10,292 bases of DNA, taken from the NCBI GenBank assembly GCA_044360305.1, contig JBIKKQ010000124.1, forward strand, positions 1-10,292. The letters run 5' to 3'. The notes below the pieces were generated by a model that worked only from the letters and a program-made list of their open reading frames with translations, had not been told where the DNA came from and searched no databases. The translations under genes were made by a program, and so were the position numbers. Shown piece after piece: positions 1 through 7,741 of the stretch; within the stretch, counting starts at the first letter, position 1; the number at the start of each line of letters is the position of its first letter. This DNA comes from QWPN01 sp044360305. Its GTDB lineage: Bacteria > Planctomycetota > Planctomycetia > Pirellulales > UBA1268.

Positions 1-881
1 CAGCCGCCGCGACCGACTTTCCGCTCCTCGTCCCCCGGGCGTTCGCCGCGCGGATGCGGCCCGGCGACCCGGACGATCCCCTCCTGCTCCAGGTGCTGCC
101 CCGGCCGGCCGAACGCCGCGCGGTGGAGGGATTCGTGGCCGACCCGCTGGCCGAGTCGGCGGCCCGGGCGGCACCCGGGCTGGTGAGGAAATACGCCGGC
201 CGGGCACTGGTGCTCGCCACCGGCGGCTGTGCCGTCAACTGCCGCTACTGTTTCCGCCGCGAGTTTCCCTACGCCGAAAGCGGCGCGACGCAGGCGGGGG
301 TCGCCGCGGCGCTGGCGGCCGTCGCCGCCGACCCGTCGCTGGAGGAACTGATCCTGTCCGGTGGCGACCCGCTGCTGCTCGACGACGGCCGGCTCGCCGG
401 CGTCGTCGCGGCGGCGGCGGCGATTCCACACCTGCGCCGGCTGCGGATCCACACCCGGCTGCCGGTCGTGCTCCCGGCACGGGTCACCGACGAACTCGTG
501 GCCACGCTGGCCGCGACCCGGCTGACCTGCGTGGTCGTGATCCACGCCAATCACGCCGCCGAACTCGACGACGCGGTGGCCCGGTCCGTTCGCCGCCTCG
601 CCGGCGCTCCCGCGCTGCTCCTCAATCAGGCCGTGCTGCTGGCCGGGATCAACGACACGCTGGCCGCCCAGCGGGCGCTGTCCGAGCGGCTCGTGGAGAT
701 CGGCGTCGCGCCCTACTACCTGCATCTTCTCGACCGCGTCCGCGGTGCCGCGGAGTTCGAGCTGCCGGAGACCGCGGCCCGGGACCTGCACCGACGGCTG
801 CGGGAGACGCTGCCGGGCTACGCCGTGCCCCGGCTCGTCCGCGAGATCCCGGGGGAGCTGGCCAAGGTGCCGATCGCTTGA
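1..881 (+). CDS. epmB: EF-P (R)-beta-lysylation protein EpmB, lysine 2,3-aminomutase family (5' partial)
   Basis: Radical SAM/PLP enzyme that isomerises L-alpha-lysine to (R)-beta-lysine, which EpmA then attaches to elongation factor P. The radical SAM cluster CxxxCxxC is visible as CAVNCRYCF (first Cys codon at 228-230). It is followed by the SAM-binding motif LSGGDPLLL, an RLRIHTRLPVVLPARVT strand and YYLHLLDRVRGAAEF. The C-terminal REIPGELAKVP carries the probable PLP lysine (codon 864-866). The ATG at 54 is not the start: the same frame is open from position 3, and its upstream residues FPLLVPRAFAARM resemble the conserved N-terminal part of E. coli EpmB as I recall it. The gene therefore begins left of the window. 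About 292 codons are present and roughly 50 N-terminal residues are missing against a usual length near 340. EpmA and EF-P genes are not in view. Family call is firm; EpmB rather than a catabolic aminomutase rests on the CRYCFRREFPYAE and short C-terminus pattern. Confidence 0.9.
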   Translation, partial: AAATDFPLLVPRAFAARMRPGDPDDPLLLQVLPRPAERRAVEGFVADPLAESAARAAPGLVRKYAGRALVLATGGCAVNCRYCFRREFPYAESGATQAGVAAALAAVAADPSLEELILSGGDPLLLDDGRLAGVVAAAAAIPHLRRLRIHTRLPVVLPARVTDELVATLAATRLTCVVVIHANHAAELDDAVARSVRRLAGAPALLLNQAVLLAGINDTLAAQRALSERLVEIGVAPYYLHLLDRVRGAAEFELPETAARDLHRRLRETLPGYAVPRLVREIPGELAKVPIA

Positions 882-974
882 AACCGCCCGCCGGCGCCCG
901 CGGCAACGCGCCCGTGGCCGATGCGGCCGAGACGACGTACACTGCTCCGTCACGCCCCGCCCGGAGAAACTGCG

Positions 975-1868
975 ATGAAAGTCCTGATCGGTGTCGATGG
1001 GTCGGAGTCATCGCTCGACGCGGTGCGGCTGGTGGCCCGGCTCGTGGCGCCCGCCCGTGACGGGGTGGCGATCTACTTCTCGCCGCTGGAGCTGGAAAAA
1101 CGCCTCCCCGGCCGGCCGCGACGGATCGTGGACGGCGCCGCCGCCGCGCTCTTCGAGGAGGCCTGCAGCCTGCTGCCCGCCGGGTTCATGCGCCCCCCCG
1201 AGATGATCTGCAGTTCGAAGTCGGCGGCCGTCGGGCTGCTCGAGTCGGCCGCGGAATGGAAGGCCGATCTGCTCGTGGTGGGCGCCCGCGGCCACGGGTC
1301 GCTCGAGCGGCTGCTCCTCGGGAGCGTGTCCCGGGCCGTCGTGCACGGCGCCAGCCTGCCGGTACTCGTCGCCCGCGGTGCCGCGGCGCACGACCCGTTC
1401 CGCGTCCTCGCCTGCCATCATCCTGCCAGTGCCGCGGCGGTGACGCGGGCGGTCGCGGAGATCAACTGGCCCGCCGGGACCATCGGCCGCGTCATCGGGG
1501 TCACCGAGTCGCTGCTGGCTGGTCCGGTGCCCGACTGGGTGCGGAAGCGGGTGCGCGATCCCGATGCCGCGGCGATGGCCCAGGCCTGGCAGAACGAACA
1601 TGACGAAGAGGTCGCGGCCCTCGCGGGCCGACTGGCCGCGTTTCGCGCCGAGCTGCCCGGGCCGTTCCACGGACACGAGCCGCTCGTCGCCGAGGGCAAT
1701 CCGGCCGAACGGATCCTCGAGCGGACGCGGGCCGACGCCATCGACCTCATCGTCCTCGGTCGGACGCCGACCGACGCCTTTTCCCGCTGGCTGCTCGGCA
1801 GCACCTCGGAGGCCGTGCTCTCACAGGCCGCCGCCAGCGTGCTGCTCGTGCCGGTGGCGAAGGCCTGA
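975..1868 (+). CDS. universal stress protein, tandem UspA domains
   Basis: Cytoplasmic stress protein of 297 residues with two Usp domains. Domain 1 (about 1-135) starts MKVLIGVDGSESS, with the nucleotide-contacting Asp at residue 8, and has a full ATP-binding motif G-x2-G-x9-G-S (Gly103, Gly106, Gly116, Ser117: GARGHGSLERLLLGS). Domain 2 (about 142-297) has the matching end motif GRTPTDAFSRWLLGS, but its second Gly is Pro265, so ATP binding there may be weakened. The ATG at 975 is preferred to an in-frame ATG at 921: it begins exactly at the domain's first beta strand and has GGAGA at 963-967, 7 bases upstream. It lies 93 bp after epmB and converges with kdsB, 16 bp apart. A TACACT sequence at 938-943 could be a -10 box, but no good -35 goes with it, so the promoter is uncertain. 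The specific stress role cannot be read from sequence. Confidence 0.88.
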   Translation: MKVLIGVDGSESSLDAVRLVARLVAPARDGVAIYFSPLELEKRLPGRPRRIVDGAAAALFEEACSLLPAGFMRPPEMICSSKSAAVGLLESAAEWKADLLVVGARGHGSLERLLLGSVSRAVVHGASLPVLVARGAAAHDPFRVLACHHPASAAAVTRAVAEINWPAGTIGRVIGVTESLLAGPVPDWVRKRVRDPDAAAMAQAWQNEHDEEVAALAGRLAAFRAELPGPFHGHEPLVAEGNPAERILERTRADAIDLIVLGRTPTDAFSRWLLGSTSEAVLSQAAASVLLVPVAKA

Positions 1869-1888
1869 CGGCAGGCGTCGTTCGTCAG
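1865..1888. terminator. short inverted repeat between convergent usp and kdsB (possible bidirectional terminator)
   Basis: CTGACG (1865-1870) pairs with CGTCAG (1883-1888) across a 12-base loop. The usp stop codon lies in the left arm and the kdsB stop codon in the right arm. The stem is only 6 bp and there is no T-run on either strand, so termination activity is doubtful. Confidence 0.25.
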
Positions 1889-2694
1889 CCCGCGGCGGCC
1901 GCGCGACAGCGGGCCACGAACGCGGCGTAGTCGCGGGGCGTGTCGATGCCGCGGGCCGCGTGCTCGATCGCCGCCGCCGCCAGCGGGATCCCCGCCTCGA
2001 CGAGCCGCAGCTGCTCCAGGCTCTCGACGTCGGCGAGCCGCGATCCGGGGAGGGAGTTCCAGGCCTCGAGCACGCGGCGTCGGTAGGCATACAGCCCGAC
2101 GTGCTGCCAGTAGAGCGGCGGCACGGCGCGGATCAGGTCTTCCGTCCAGTCCCGCGCGGCGGGCACCGGCGCCCGGCTGAAATAGACCGCCCGCCAGGCA
2201 TCGACGACGGGCTGGCCCGCTCCGTCCCGCCAGGGTGTCAGCACCGCCTTCACCGCCGCCGGGTCGCGCAGGTCCTCCGCGCAGCGCAGCGGGGTCACGA
2301 GCGTGGCGACGCCCGCCTCCGGGCAGCGGCCGAGGAGGCTCACCGCGGTGTCGATCGCCTCCCCCGCCAGTTCCGGCTCGTCCCCCTGCACGTTGACGAC
2401 GATGTCCGCGGCCGGCAGCCGGTCGAGGGCGGCGACGATTCGCTCCGTCCCGCTGGCACAGTCCGGGGAGGTCATCACGGCCACGCCCCCGAAGCCGCGG
2501 ACGGCGGCGGCGATCTCCTCGCTGTCGGTGGCCACGGCGACGGCGGCCGCCGATCGGGCCAGTCGGGCCGCCAGCCAGGTGTGTTCCACCAGGGTGCGTC
2601 CGCTGTCGGCGAGCAGCATCTTGCGTGGCAATCTGCGGCTCGAGAGCCGGGCCGGGATCACGATCAGGACGGTTTCGGGACGACGGGATGTCAT
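1885..2694 (-). CDS. kdsB: 3-deoxy-manno-octulosonate cytidylyltransferase (CMP-Kdo synthetase)
   Basis: Activates Kdo with CTP to give CMP-Kdo, the donor for the inner core of lipopolysaccharide; cytoplasmic and Mg-dependent. The 269 residues are close to the usual ~250. Family motifs appear in order: nucleotide-binding IPARLSSRRLPRK (13-25), TDSEEI (56-61), SGTER (81-85), NVQGDEP (101-107, with the metal-binding Asp105), YFSRAPVP (171-178), HVGLYAYR (198-205), ESLEQLR (224-230) and GIDTPRDY (249-256). A few extra residues (about 153-168) lie before YFSRA relative to E. coli KdsB. The ATG at 2694-2692 is the only start that keeps the first beta strand (TVLIVIPAR). No strong Shine-Dalgarno sequence is seen upstream on this strand. 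Divergent from glmS, convergent with usp. Its presence implies an outer membrane with Kdo-containing glycolipid. Confidence 0.93.
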   Translation of the reverse strand: MTSRRPETVLIVIPARLSSRRLPRKMLLADSGRTLVEHTWLAARLARSAAAVAVATDSEEIAAAVRGFGGVAVMTSPDCASGTERIVAALDRLPAADIVVNVQGDEPELAGEAIDTAVSLLGRCPEAGVATLVTPLRCAEDLRDPAAVKAVLTPWRDGAGQPVVDAWRAVYFSRAPVPAARDWTEDLIRAVPPLYWQHVGLYAYRRRVLEAWNSLPGSRLADVESLEQLRLVEAGIPLAAAAIEHAARGIDTPRDYAAFVARCRAAAAG

Positions 2695-2698
2695 GGAA

Positions 2699-2721
2699 CG
2701 CTCGCTCGATTTTCGCTCGCT
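2699..2721. repeat. direct repeat CGCTCGCT x2 in the kdsB-glmS intergenic region
   Basis: Two identical 8-base copies at 2699-2706 and 2714-2721, with a 15-base period. The second copy runs into the proposed -35 box of glmS, and the first sits 4 bases upstream of the kdsB ATG. It could be a protein-binding site for the divergent pair, but it is short and may be chance. Confidence 0.3.
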
Positions 2722-2748
2722 TGACCAGGGCCGTAAACTGTCGAAAAT
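2721..2748 (+). promoter_or_regulatory. candidate sigma70-type promoter for glmS
   Basis: TTGACC (2721-2726, 5 of 6 to consensus), a 16-base spacer and GAAAAT (2743-2748, 4 of 6). Transcription would start near 2755, leaving a leader of about 48 bases. That is too short for a glmS ribozyme, and none is seen. This is the best promoter-like sequence in the 108-bp divergent gap. Confidence 0.45.
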
Positions 2749-2802
2749 GCGGATCGCGGCGCGAGTTGCGGTTGCAATCCGACGAAACGGGGGATTTTCC
2801 AG

Positions 2803-4701
<1,899 letters not shown>

Positions 4702-4741
4702 CCGGCCGGCGGCCCGAGCCCGGCGGCCCCGGGGCGGATCG

Positions 4742-4773
4742 ACGGCCGCGCGGCCGCGTCGCGGCCGTTTCTT
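4742..4773 (+). terminator. intrinsic terminator of glmS
   Basis: A perfect 9-bp GC-rich stem, ACGGCCGCG (4742-4750) with CGCGGCCGT (4760-4768), a 9-base loop, then TTTCTT (4768-4773). It starts 40 bases after the glmS stop and is the best terminator in the window. Confidence 0.85.
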
Positions 4774-4799
4774 GCAGGCGGACCGGCCGTTGCTAGGAT
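4772..4799 (+). promoter_or_regulatory. candidate promoter of tRNA-Leu
   Basis: TTGCAG (4772-4777), a 16-base spacer and TAGGAT (4794-4799), preceded by TGC, an extended -10 element. The -35 box overlaps the last two T's of the glmS terminator. Predicted transcription start is near 4806, giving a leader of about 6 bases before the tRNA at 4813. The -35 matches only 3 of 6. Confidence 0.5.
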
Positions 4800-4812
4800 C
4801 AGAGGGTCACTT

Positions 4813-4896
4813 GCCCGAGTGGCGGAATTGGCAGACGCGCAAGATTCAGGTTCTTGTCCAGGTAACTGGGTGGAGGTTCAAGTCCTCTCTCGGGCA
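4813..4896 (+). tRNA. tRNA-Leu (anticodon CAG)
   Basis: Class II tRNA of 84 bases. Acceptor arms GCCCGAG (4813-4819) and CTCGGGC (4889-4895) pair perfectly, with A4896 as discriminator; CCA is not encoded. The D-arm holds GGCGGAATTGGCAGACGC. The anticodon stem is CAAGA (4840-4844)/TCTTG (4852-4856), with loop TTCAGGT and anticodon CAG at 4847-4849. The long variable arm forms CCAG-GTAA-CTGG, and the T-loop is TTCAAGT (4877-4883). It reads CUG, the leading Leu codon in such GC-rich genes. Confidence 0.97.
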
Positions 4897-4953
4897 TTTT
4901 CGCGGTGATTCCGCCCGTCCCGGTCGCCGCCGGCGACCCTGCGGGGCCCTCGG

Positions 4954-4981
4954 TTGCCCGTGCCGCACGCCGCGGTACGAT
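4954..4981 (+). promoter_or_regulatory. candidate promoter of tRNA-Lys
   Basis: TTGCCC (4954-4959, 4 of 6), a 16-base spacer and TACGAT (4976-4981, 4 of 6). The expected start point, 6-8 bases after the -10, falls at about 4988-4989, essentially on the first base of the mature tRNA. Confidence 0.5.
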
Positions 4982-4988
4982 GGCTCCC

Positions 4989-5061
4989 GAGGCTGTAGCT
5001 CAGTCGGTAGAGCATCGGACTTTTAATCCGTTGGTCCTGGGTTCGAGCCCCAGCAGCCTCA
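4989..5061 (+). tRNA. tRNA-Lys (anticodon TTT)
   Basis: 73 bases. Acceptor GAGGCTG (4989-4995)/CAGCCTC (5054-5060) with discriminator A5061 and no encoded CCA. D-stem GCTC (4998-5001)/GAGC (5010-5013). Anticodon stem 5015-5019/5027-5031, loop CTTTTAA with anticodon TTT at 5022-5024. T-stem CTGGG/CCCAG around TTCGAGC. The outermost anticodon-stem pair (27-43) is a T-T mismatch; all other stems are fully paired. The variable loop TGGTC is the usual tRNA-Lys form. Confidence 0.97.
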
Positions 5062-5236
5062 CTTGGCGGACTGGCTCGCAAAAACGGCGACTTTCGCACC
5101 GTCGAGTGCCGGGCCTACCGGACCGAATCCGGATGAATCGGGGTTTTGCCGGCCGGCCCGATCCGCTACACCCCCCTTCCGATTGGTGCTTGCCGGGTGT
5201 CCGGTCAATGGCCGGGCCACCGGTCCGCATCTCCCT

Positions 5237-5324
5237 GGCAGGGCATCCGACCATGCACCGGACGATCAACGAGGCATTGAAGACGCGGTTCCGCATCCCC
5301 GAGGCGGGGCGTCCCACCATGCAC
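5237..5324 (+). repeat. 22-bp imperfect direct repeat around two candidate start codons
   Basis: Copies at 5237-5258 and 5303-5324, offset 66 bp, match at 19 of 22 bases. Each contains a GGC(A/G)GGG purine-rich stretch 9 bases before an ATG that is followed by CAC. In the sulfotransferase frame they encode AGHPTMH and AGRPTMH. Both ATGs (5253, 5319) are in the same frame and could initiate translation. Confidence 0.7.
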
Positions 5325-6203
5325 GACGTCGGCCCTTCCGGCACCCCCGCCGCCCACCGGAGCGGGATCGAGTCGGCAGGCGATGCATTTCCCGACGGGC
5401 TCGGCAACACATGGCCGCTCGTGGCCCCCGAGTTTCCGATCGCGGTCAGTTGGAGCCGCAAGGCCGCGAATACCACGATGCTGAAGTGGTTTCTTTACCA
5501 GAATGACTGGCTCGACGAGGCGGAATCGCTCTATCCGAACCGGATGCACGAGTACTGGCACACGCGGGTCAAGCAGACTTCCGGTTACGGATCGCTGTGC
5601 TACGCGACGCTCCTGGGACAGACGGGAAAACTCACGGTCAAGGTGGTTCGCGATCCTGGCCGCCGCGCGGTCAGCGCGTTCCTGCATTTCATTCGAGATC
5701 CGAAGTCGGGGCTTCGGGCCGCCTGGGAGGCGTTTCTCCCGTGGAAGCGGTGCCAGGGACTCGGCGACGCCGCCACGGCGACGTTCGAGGAATTTCTCCG
5801 CCACATCCTGGCGGCGCGCGACACGGGAACCCCGCTGGACCCGCACTTCGAGCCCCAGTGGAATCCGGCCCAGGACCCGCGTGTGCTGCTCCATGTTCCA
5901 CTGGAGGACATCGAACCGCGCATCCGGGTGCTCGAGCGGCTCTACGGCCTACGCGAGTCCCCGTTTGAGCGGCTGTCGAAGTCGCCGCATCACAATGCGC
6001 CCCGCGAACGGTGGCGGTGGCCGGCGACGGCGGCGCGTCTGCCGCTCGATTCTGGTCGGCTCCGCACCATGGGCATCCCCTCCGCCGAGGTCTTTTTCGA
6101 CGACCATACCCGGTCGCTGATTCGCCTCGCCTACCGGGAGGATTACGAGGGGTATTCGCGGTTCTACGGCGGGGCCGCCGGCACCCTCGCCCGGGCGGCA
6201 TAA
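5253..6203 (+). CDS. sulfotransferase family protein
   Basis: Predicted PAPS-dependent sulfotransferase, probably of carbohydrate O-sulfation type; the acceptor is unknown. From the ATG at 5253 (316 residues), the 5'-phosphosulfate loop is SWSRKAANTTMLKWF (66-80; RKxANTT). The 3'-phosphate site is VKVVRDPGRRAVSAF (129-143), with Arg133 and Ser141 spaced by eight as in known sulfotransferases. Later come a FEEFLRHI helix (178-185) and DPHFEPQW (196-203), typical of the Sulfotransfer_2 group. No signal peptide or membrane segment is evident, so it is probably cytoplasmic. The frame stays open to 4905 but runs through tRNA-Lys. Third-position GC becomes high only from about 5253, which has GGCAGGG 9 bases upstream. 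ATG 5319 (294 residues) is the alternative, with GGCGGGG at the same distance. 140 bp separate it from the glycosyltransferase genes that follow. Confidence 0.78.
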   Translation: MHRTINEALKTRFRIPEAGRPTMHDVGPSGTPAAHRSGIESAGDAFPDGLGNTWPLVAPEFPIAVSWSRKAANTTMLKWFLYQNDWLDEAESLYPNRMHEYWHTRVKQTSGYGSLCYATLLGQTGKLTVKVVRDPGRRAVSAFLHFIRDPKSGLRAAWEAFLPWKRCQGLGDAATATFEEFLRHILAARDTGTPLDPHFEPQWNPAQDPRVLLHVPLEDIEPRIRVLERLYGLRESPFERLSKSPHHNAPRERWRWPATAARLPLDSGRLRTMGIPSAEVFFDDHTRSLIRLAYREDYEGYSRFYGGAAGTLARAA

Positions 6204-6254
6204 CGCGTCAGGGTGGGCCGCGTTCCCCCGGCATTCGCCGAACCGCCCAGCCTC

Positions 6255-6281
6255 TCGAAACCGGCGAAAATGCCATTTCGA
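6255..6281 (+). other. inverted repeat upstream of the first glycosyltransferase gene
   Basis: TCGAAA (6255-6260) pairs with TTTCGA (6276-6281), and inside it GGC (6263-6265) with GCC (6272-6274), leaving a GAAAAT loop. It lies in the 140-bp gap between the sulfotransferase and glycosyltransferase genes. No T-run follows on the plus strand, so it is not a standard terminator; it may be an operator or a leader hairpin. The rest of this gap shows no gene. Confidence 0.35.
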
Positions 6282-6343
6282 CGGCGGCGGGGATGTGCTA
6301 TTCCTCCCCACGCTCCCCGCCCACCTTCGTGAAGATCGAACCC

Positions 6344-7723
6344 ATGAAACTCGGCAGGATGATCGGCGACCGCGTCTCCCGAATTCCGTGGATCGGATCG
6401 CGGATCGTTCGCGTGCAGGAGAAACTCCGGCGGGCAAGGCAGCGCCGCTCGCAGACCGGCGAATGTGGCGTGCCGCAGACCGCGGCCAGTGCCTGTCCGA
6501 CGACGACCGCCGGGCATCCGCTCCCGGTCGCCGAATGGCTCGACGCGCGCTGGCCTGCCATCCGCCCGATCAACTGCTTTCCCGCGCCGGTCGCCGGGCT
6601 GCGCGTGTCGATCGTCACCGATGCGGTCGATCGCGCGCACCTCTTCGGCGGGGTGGGAACGGCGATCGTCCTCGGGGCCCTCCTCGCCAACCGGATGGCC
6701 GCCACGCTCCGGATCGTGACCCGCAACCAGCCGCCCGATCCCGGTGCGGTCGGCGGCGTGCTCGACGCCAACGGGGTCCGGCTGGAGACGCCTCTCGAAG
6801 CGGTCCATGCCCCGTATCAGGGCGGGCGCGAGCTCCCCATCTCCGAACGCGACTACTTCGTTTCGACCTCGTGGTGGACCACCCGCAGCCTCCTCTCGAC
6901 CGTGCGGCGCGACCGGCTCGCGTACCTGCTCCAAGAGGACGAGCGGATGTTCTACCCCTTCGGCGATGAGCGGCTGCGGTGCGAGCAGGTGCTCCACGAA
7001 CCCGATCTGCTCGTGGCGGTCAACGCGCGACTGCTGTTCGACCATCTCACCGCCGGGCCCGACCCGATTCCCGGCTTGGCGGAACGCGCCATCTGGTTCG
7101 AGCCCGCCTTTCCGGGTGCGGCCGGCGACGCGCGGCCTGTCGGCGGATCGGGAAAGCGGCGGCTGTTCTTCTATGCCCGGCCCAACAACCTTCGGAACCT
7201 GTTCGAGCTCGGCATCGAGTCGCTGGCGGCCGCCATCGCGGACGGCGCCTTCCATCCCTCCGAGTGGGACTTGTTCCTGGTCGGCAAGGACGTGCCCGAC
7301 CTCGTCTTTCCGCGGGGCCTGCGGCCGAAGCTGGTGCAGGCGCTCGCCTGGGGCGAATACCAGGCGTTCGTCCGCTCCATGGATGCCGGGCTGGTGCTGA
7401 TGGACACGCCGCACCCCTCGTACCCGCCCCTCGATCTCGCCGCCGCGGGGGCCGTCGTGCTCACCAACAGCCGCGGCATCAAAGAGGATCTGTCCCGCTA
7501 TTCGGACAACATTCAGGTCGTGCCGCCGACGCTGGCCGCCATGCGGGCCGGGCTGGCGGCTCTGGCGACGGCCGCCGCCGATGCCGAGACGCGGGCGGCC
7601 AACCTGCGAAACGACCGCATCTGCCGCGACTGGGGCCGGGCCCTCGGCCCCACGGTCGAACGAATCGCCAGCCACTTCACCGAGGAAGGCGCCGTCACCC
7701 TCCGGCCCGCGCGGGCCGCCTGA
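6344..7723 (+). CDS. WsaF-like GT-B glycosyltransferase (GT4 type)
   Basis: Predicted glycosyltransferase of 459 residues, resembling the S-layer glycan rhamnosyltransferase WsaF family. The N-terminal ~60 residues are basic and low in complexity. The acceptor-side Rossmann domain starts at LRVSIVTDAV (86-95) and has the glycine-rich FGGVGTAI (101-108). A family-like motif YLLQEDERMFYPFGDE (194-209) marks the domain boundary. The donor-side domain has FYARPNNLRNLFELGIESL (276-294), WDLFLVGKDVP and SYPPLDLAAAGAVVLTN (359-375), where GT4 enzymes contact the nucleotide sugar. No transmembrane helix is seen, so it is cytoplasmic or membrane-peripheral. The ATG at 6344 is chosen because the frame upstream overlaps the sulfotransferase gene; its ribosome site (TGAAG, 6330-6334) is weak, and ATG 6293 is the alternative. 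It leads a tight cluster, 18 bp before the next gene. Fold is confident; sugar donor and linkage are unknown. Confidence 0.78.
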   Translation: MKLGRMIGDRVSRIPWIGSRIVRVQEKLRRARQRRSQTGECGVPQTAASACPTTTAGHPLPVAEWLDARWPAIRPINCFPAPVAGLRVSIVTDAVDRAHLFGGVGTAIVLGALLANRMAATLRIVTRNQPPDPGAVGGVLDANGVRLETPLEAVHAPYQGGRELPISERDYFVSTSWWTTRSLLSTVRRDRLAYLLQEDERMFYPFGDERLRCEQVLHEPDLLVAVNARLLFDHLTAGPDPIPGLAERAIWFEPAFPGAAGDARPVGGSGKRRLFFYARPNNLRNLFELGIESLAAAIADGAFHPSEWDLFLVGKDVPDLVFPRGLRPKLVQALAWGEYQAFVRSMDAGLVLMDTPHPSYPPLDLAAAGAVVLTNSRGIKEDLSRYSDNIQVVPPTLAAMRAGLAALATAAADAETRAANLRNDRICRDWGRALGPTVERIASHFTEEGAVTLRPARAA

Positions 7724-7741
7724 ACACCCTGCCACAACGCC

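Noticed and set aside
921..974. Longer usp start at 921
   Set aside because: It would add an Arg-rich, non-conserved leader; the ATG at 975 coincides with the domain start and has GGAGA at good spacing.
2755..2802. glmS ribozyme or riboswitch in the glmS leader
   Set aside because: The predicted leader is only about 48 bases, the whole gap is 108 bases, and none of the ribozyme core is recognisable. It is known mainly from Firmicutes.
4772..5026. Plus-strand 84-codon open frame overlapping both tRNA genes
   Set aside because: It covers tRNA-Leu and part of tRNA-Lys; no coding signal beyond the open frame.
5062..5180. Terminator-like hairpins after tRNA-Lys (for example around 5124-5142, followed by GGGGTTTT)
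   Set aside because: Stems are short, bulged, or lack a loop of allowed size; no convincing terminator could be drawn.
4905..5252. Upstream extension of the sulfotransferase frame, with ATGs at 4905, 5133 and 5208
   Set aside because: The 4905 start would translate through tRNA-Lys. The stretch up to 5252 has mixed third-position bases unlike coding sequence here, and no ribosome site was seen at these ATGs. The 5133 start is not fully excluded.
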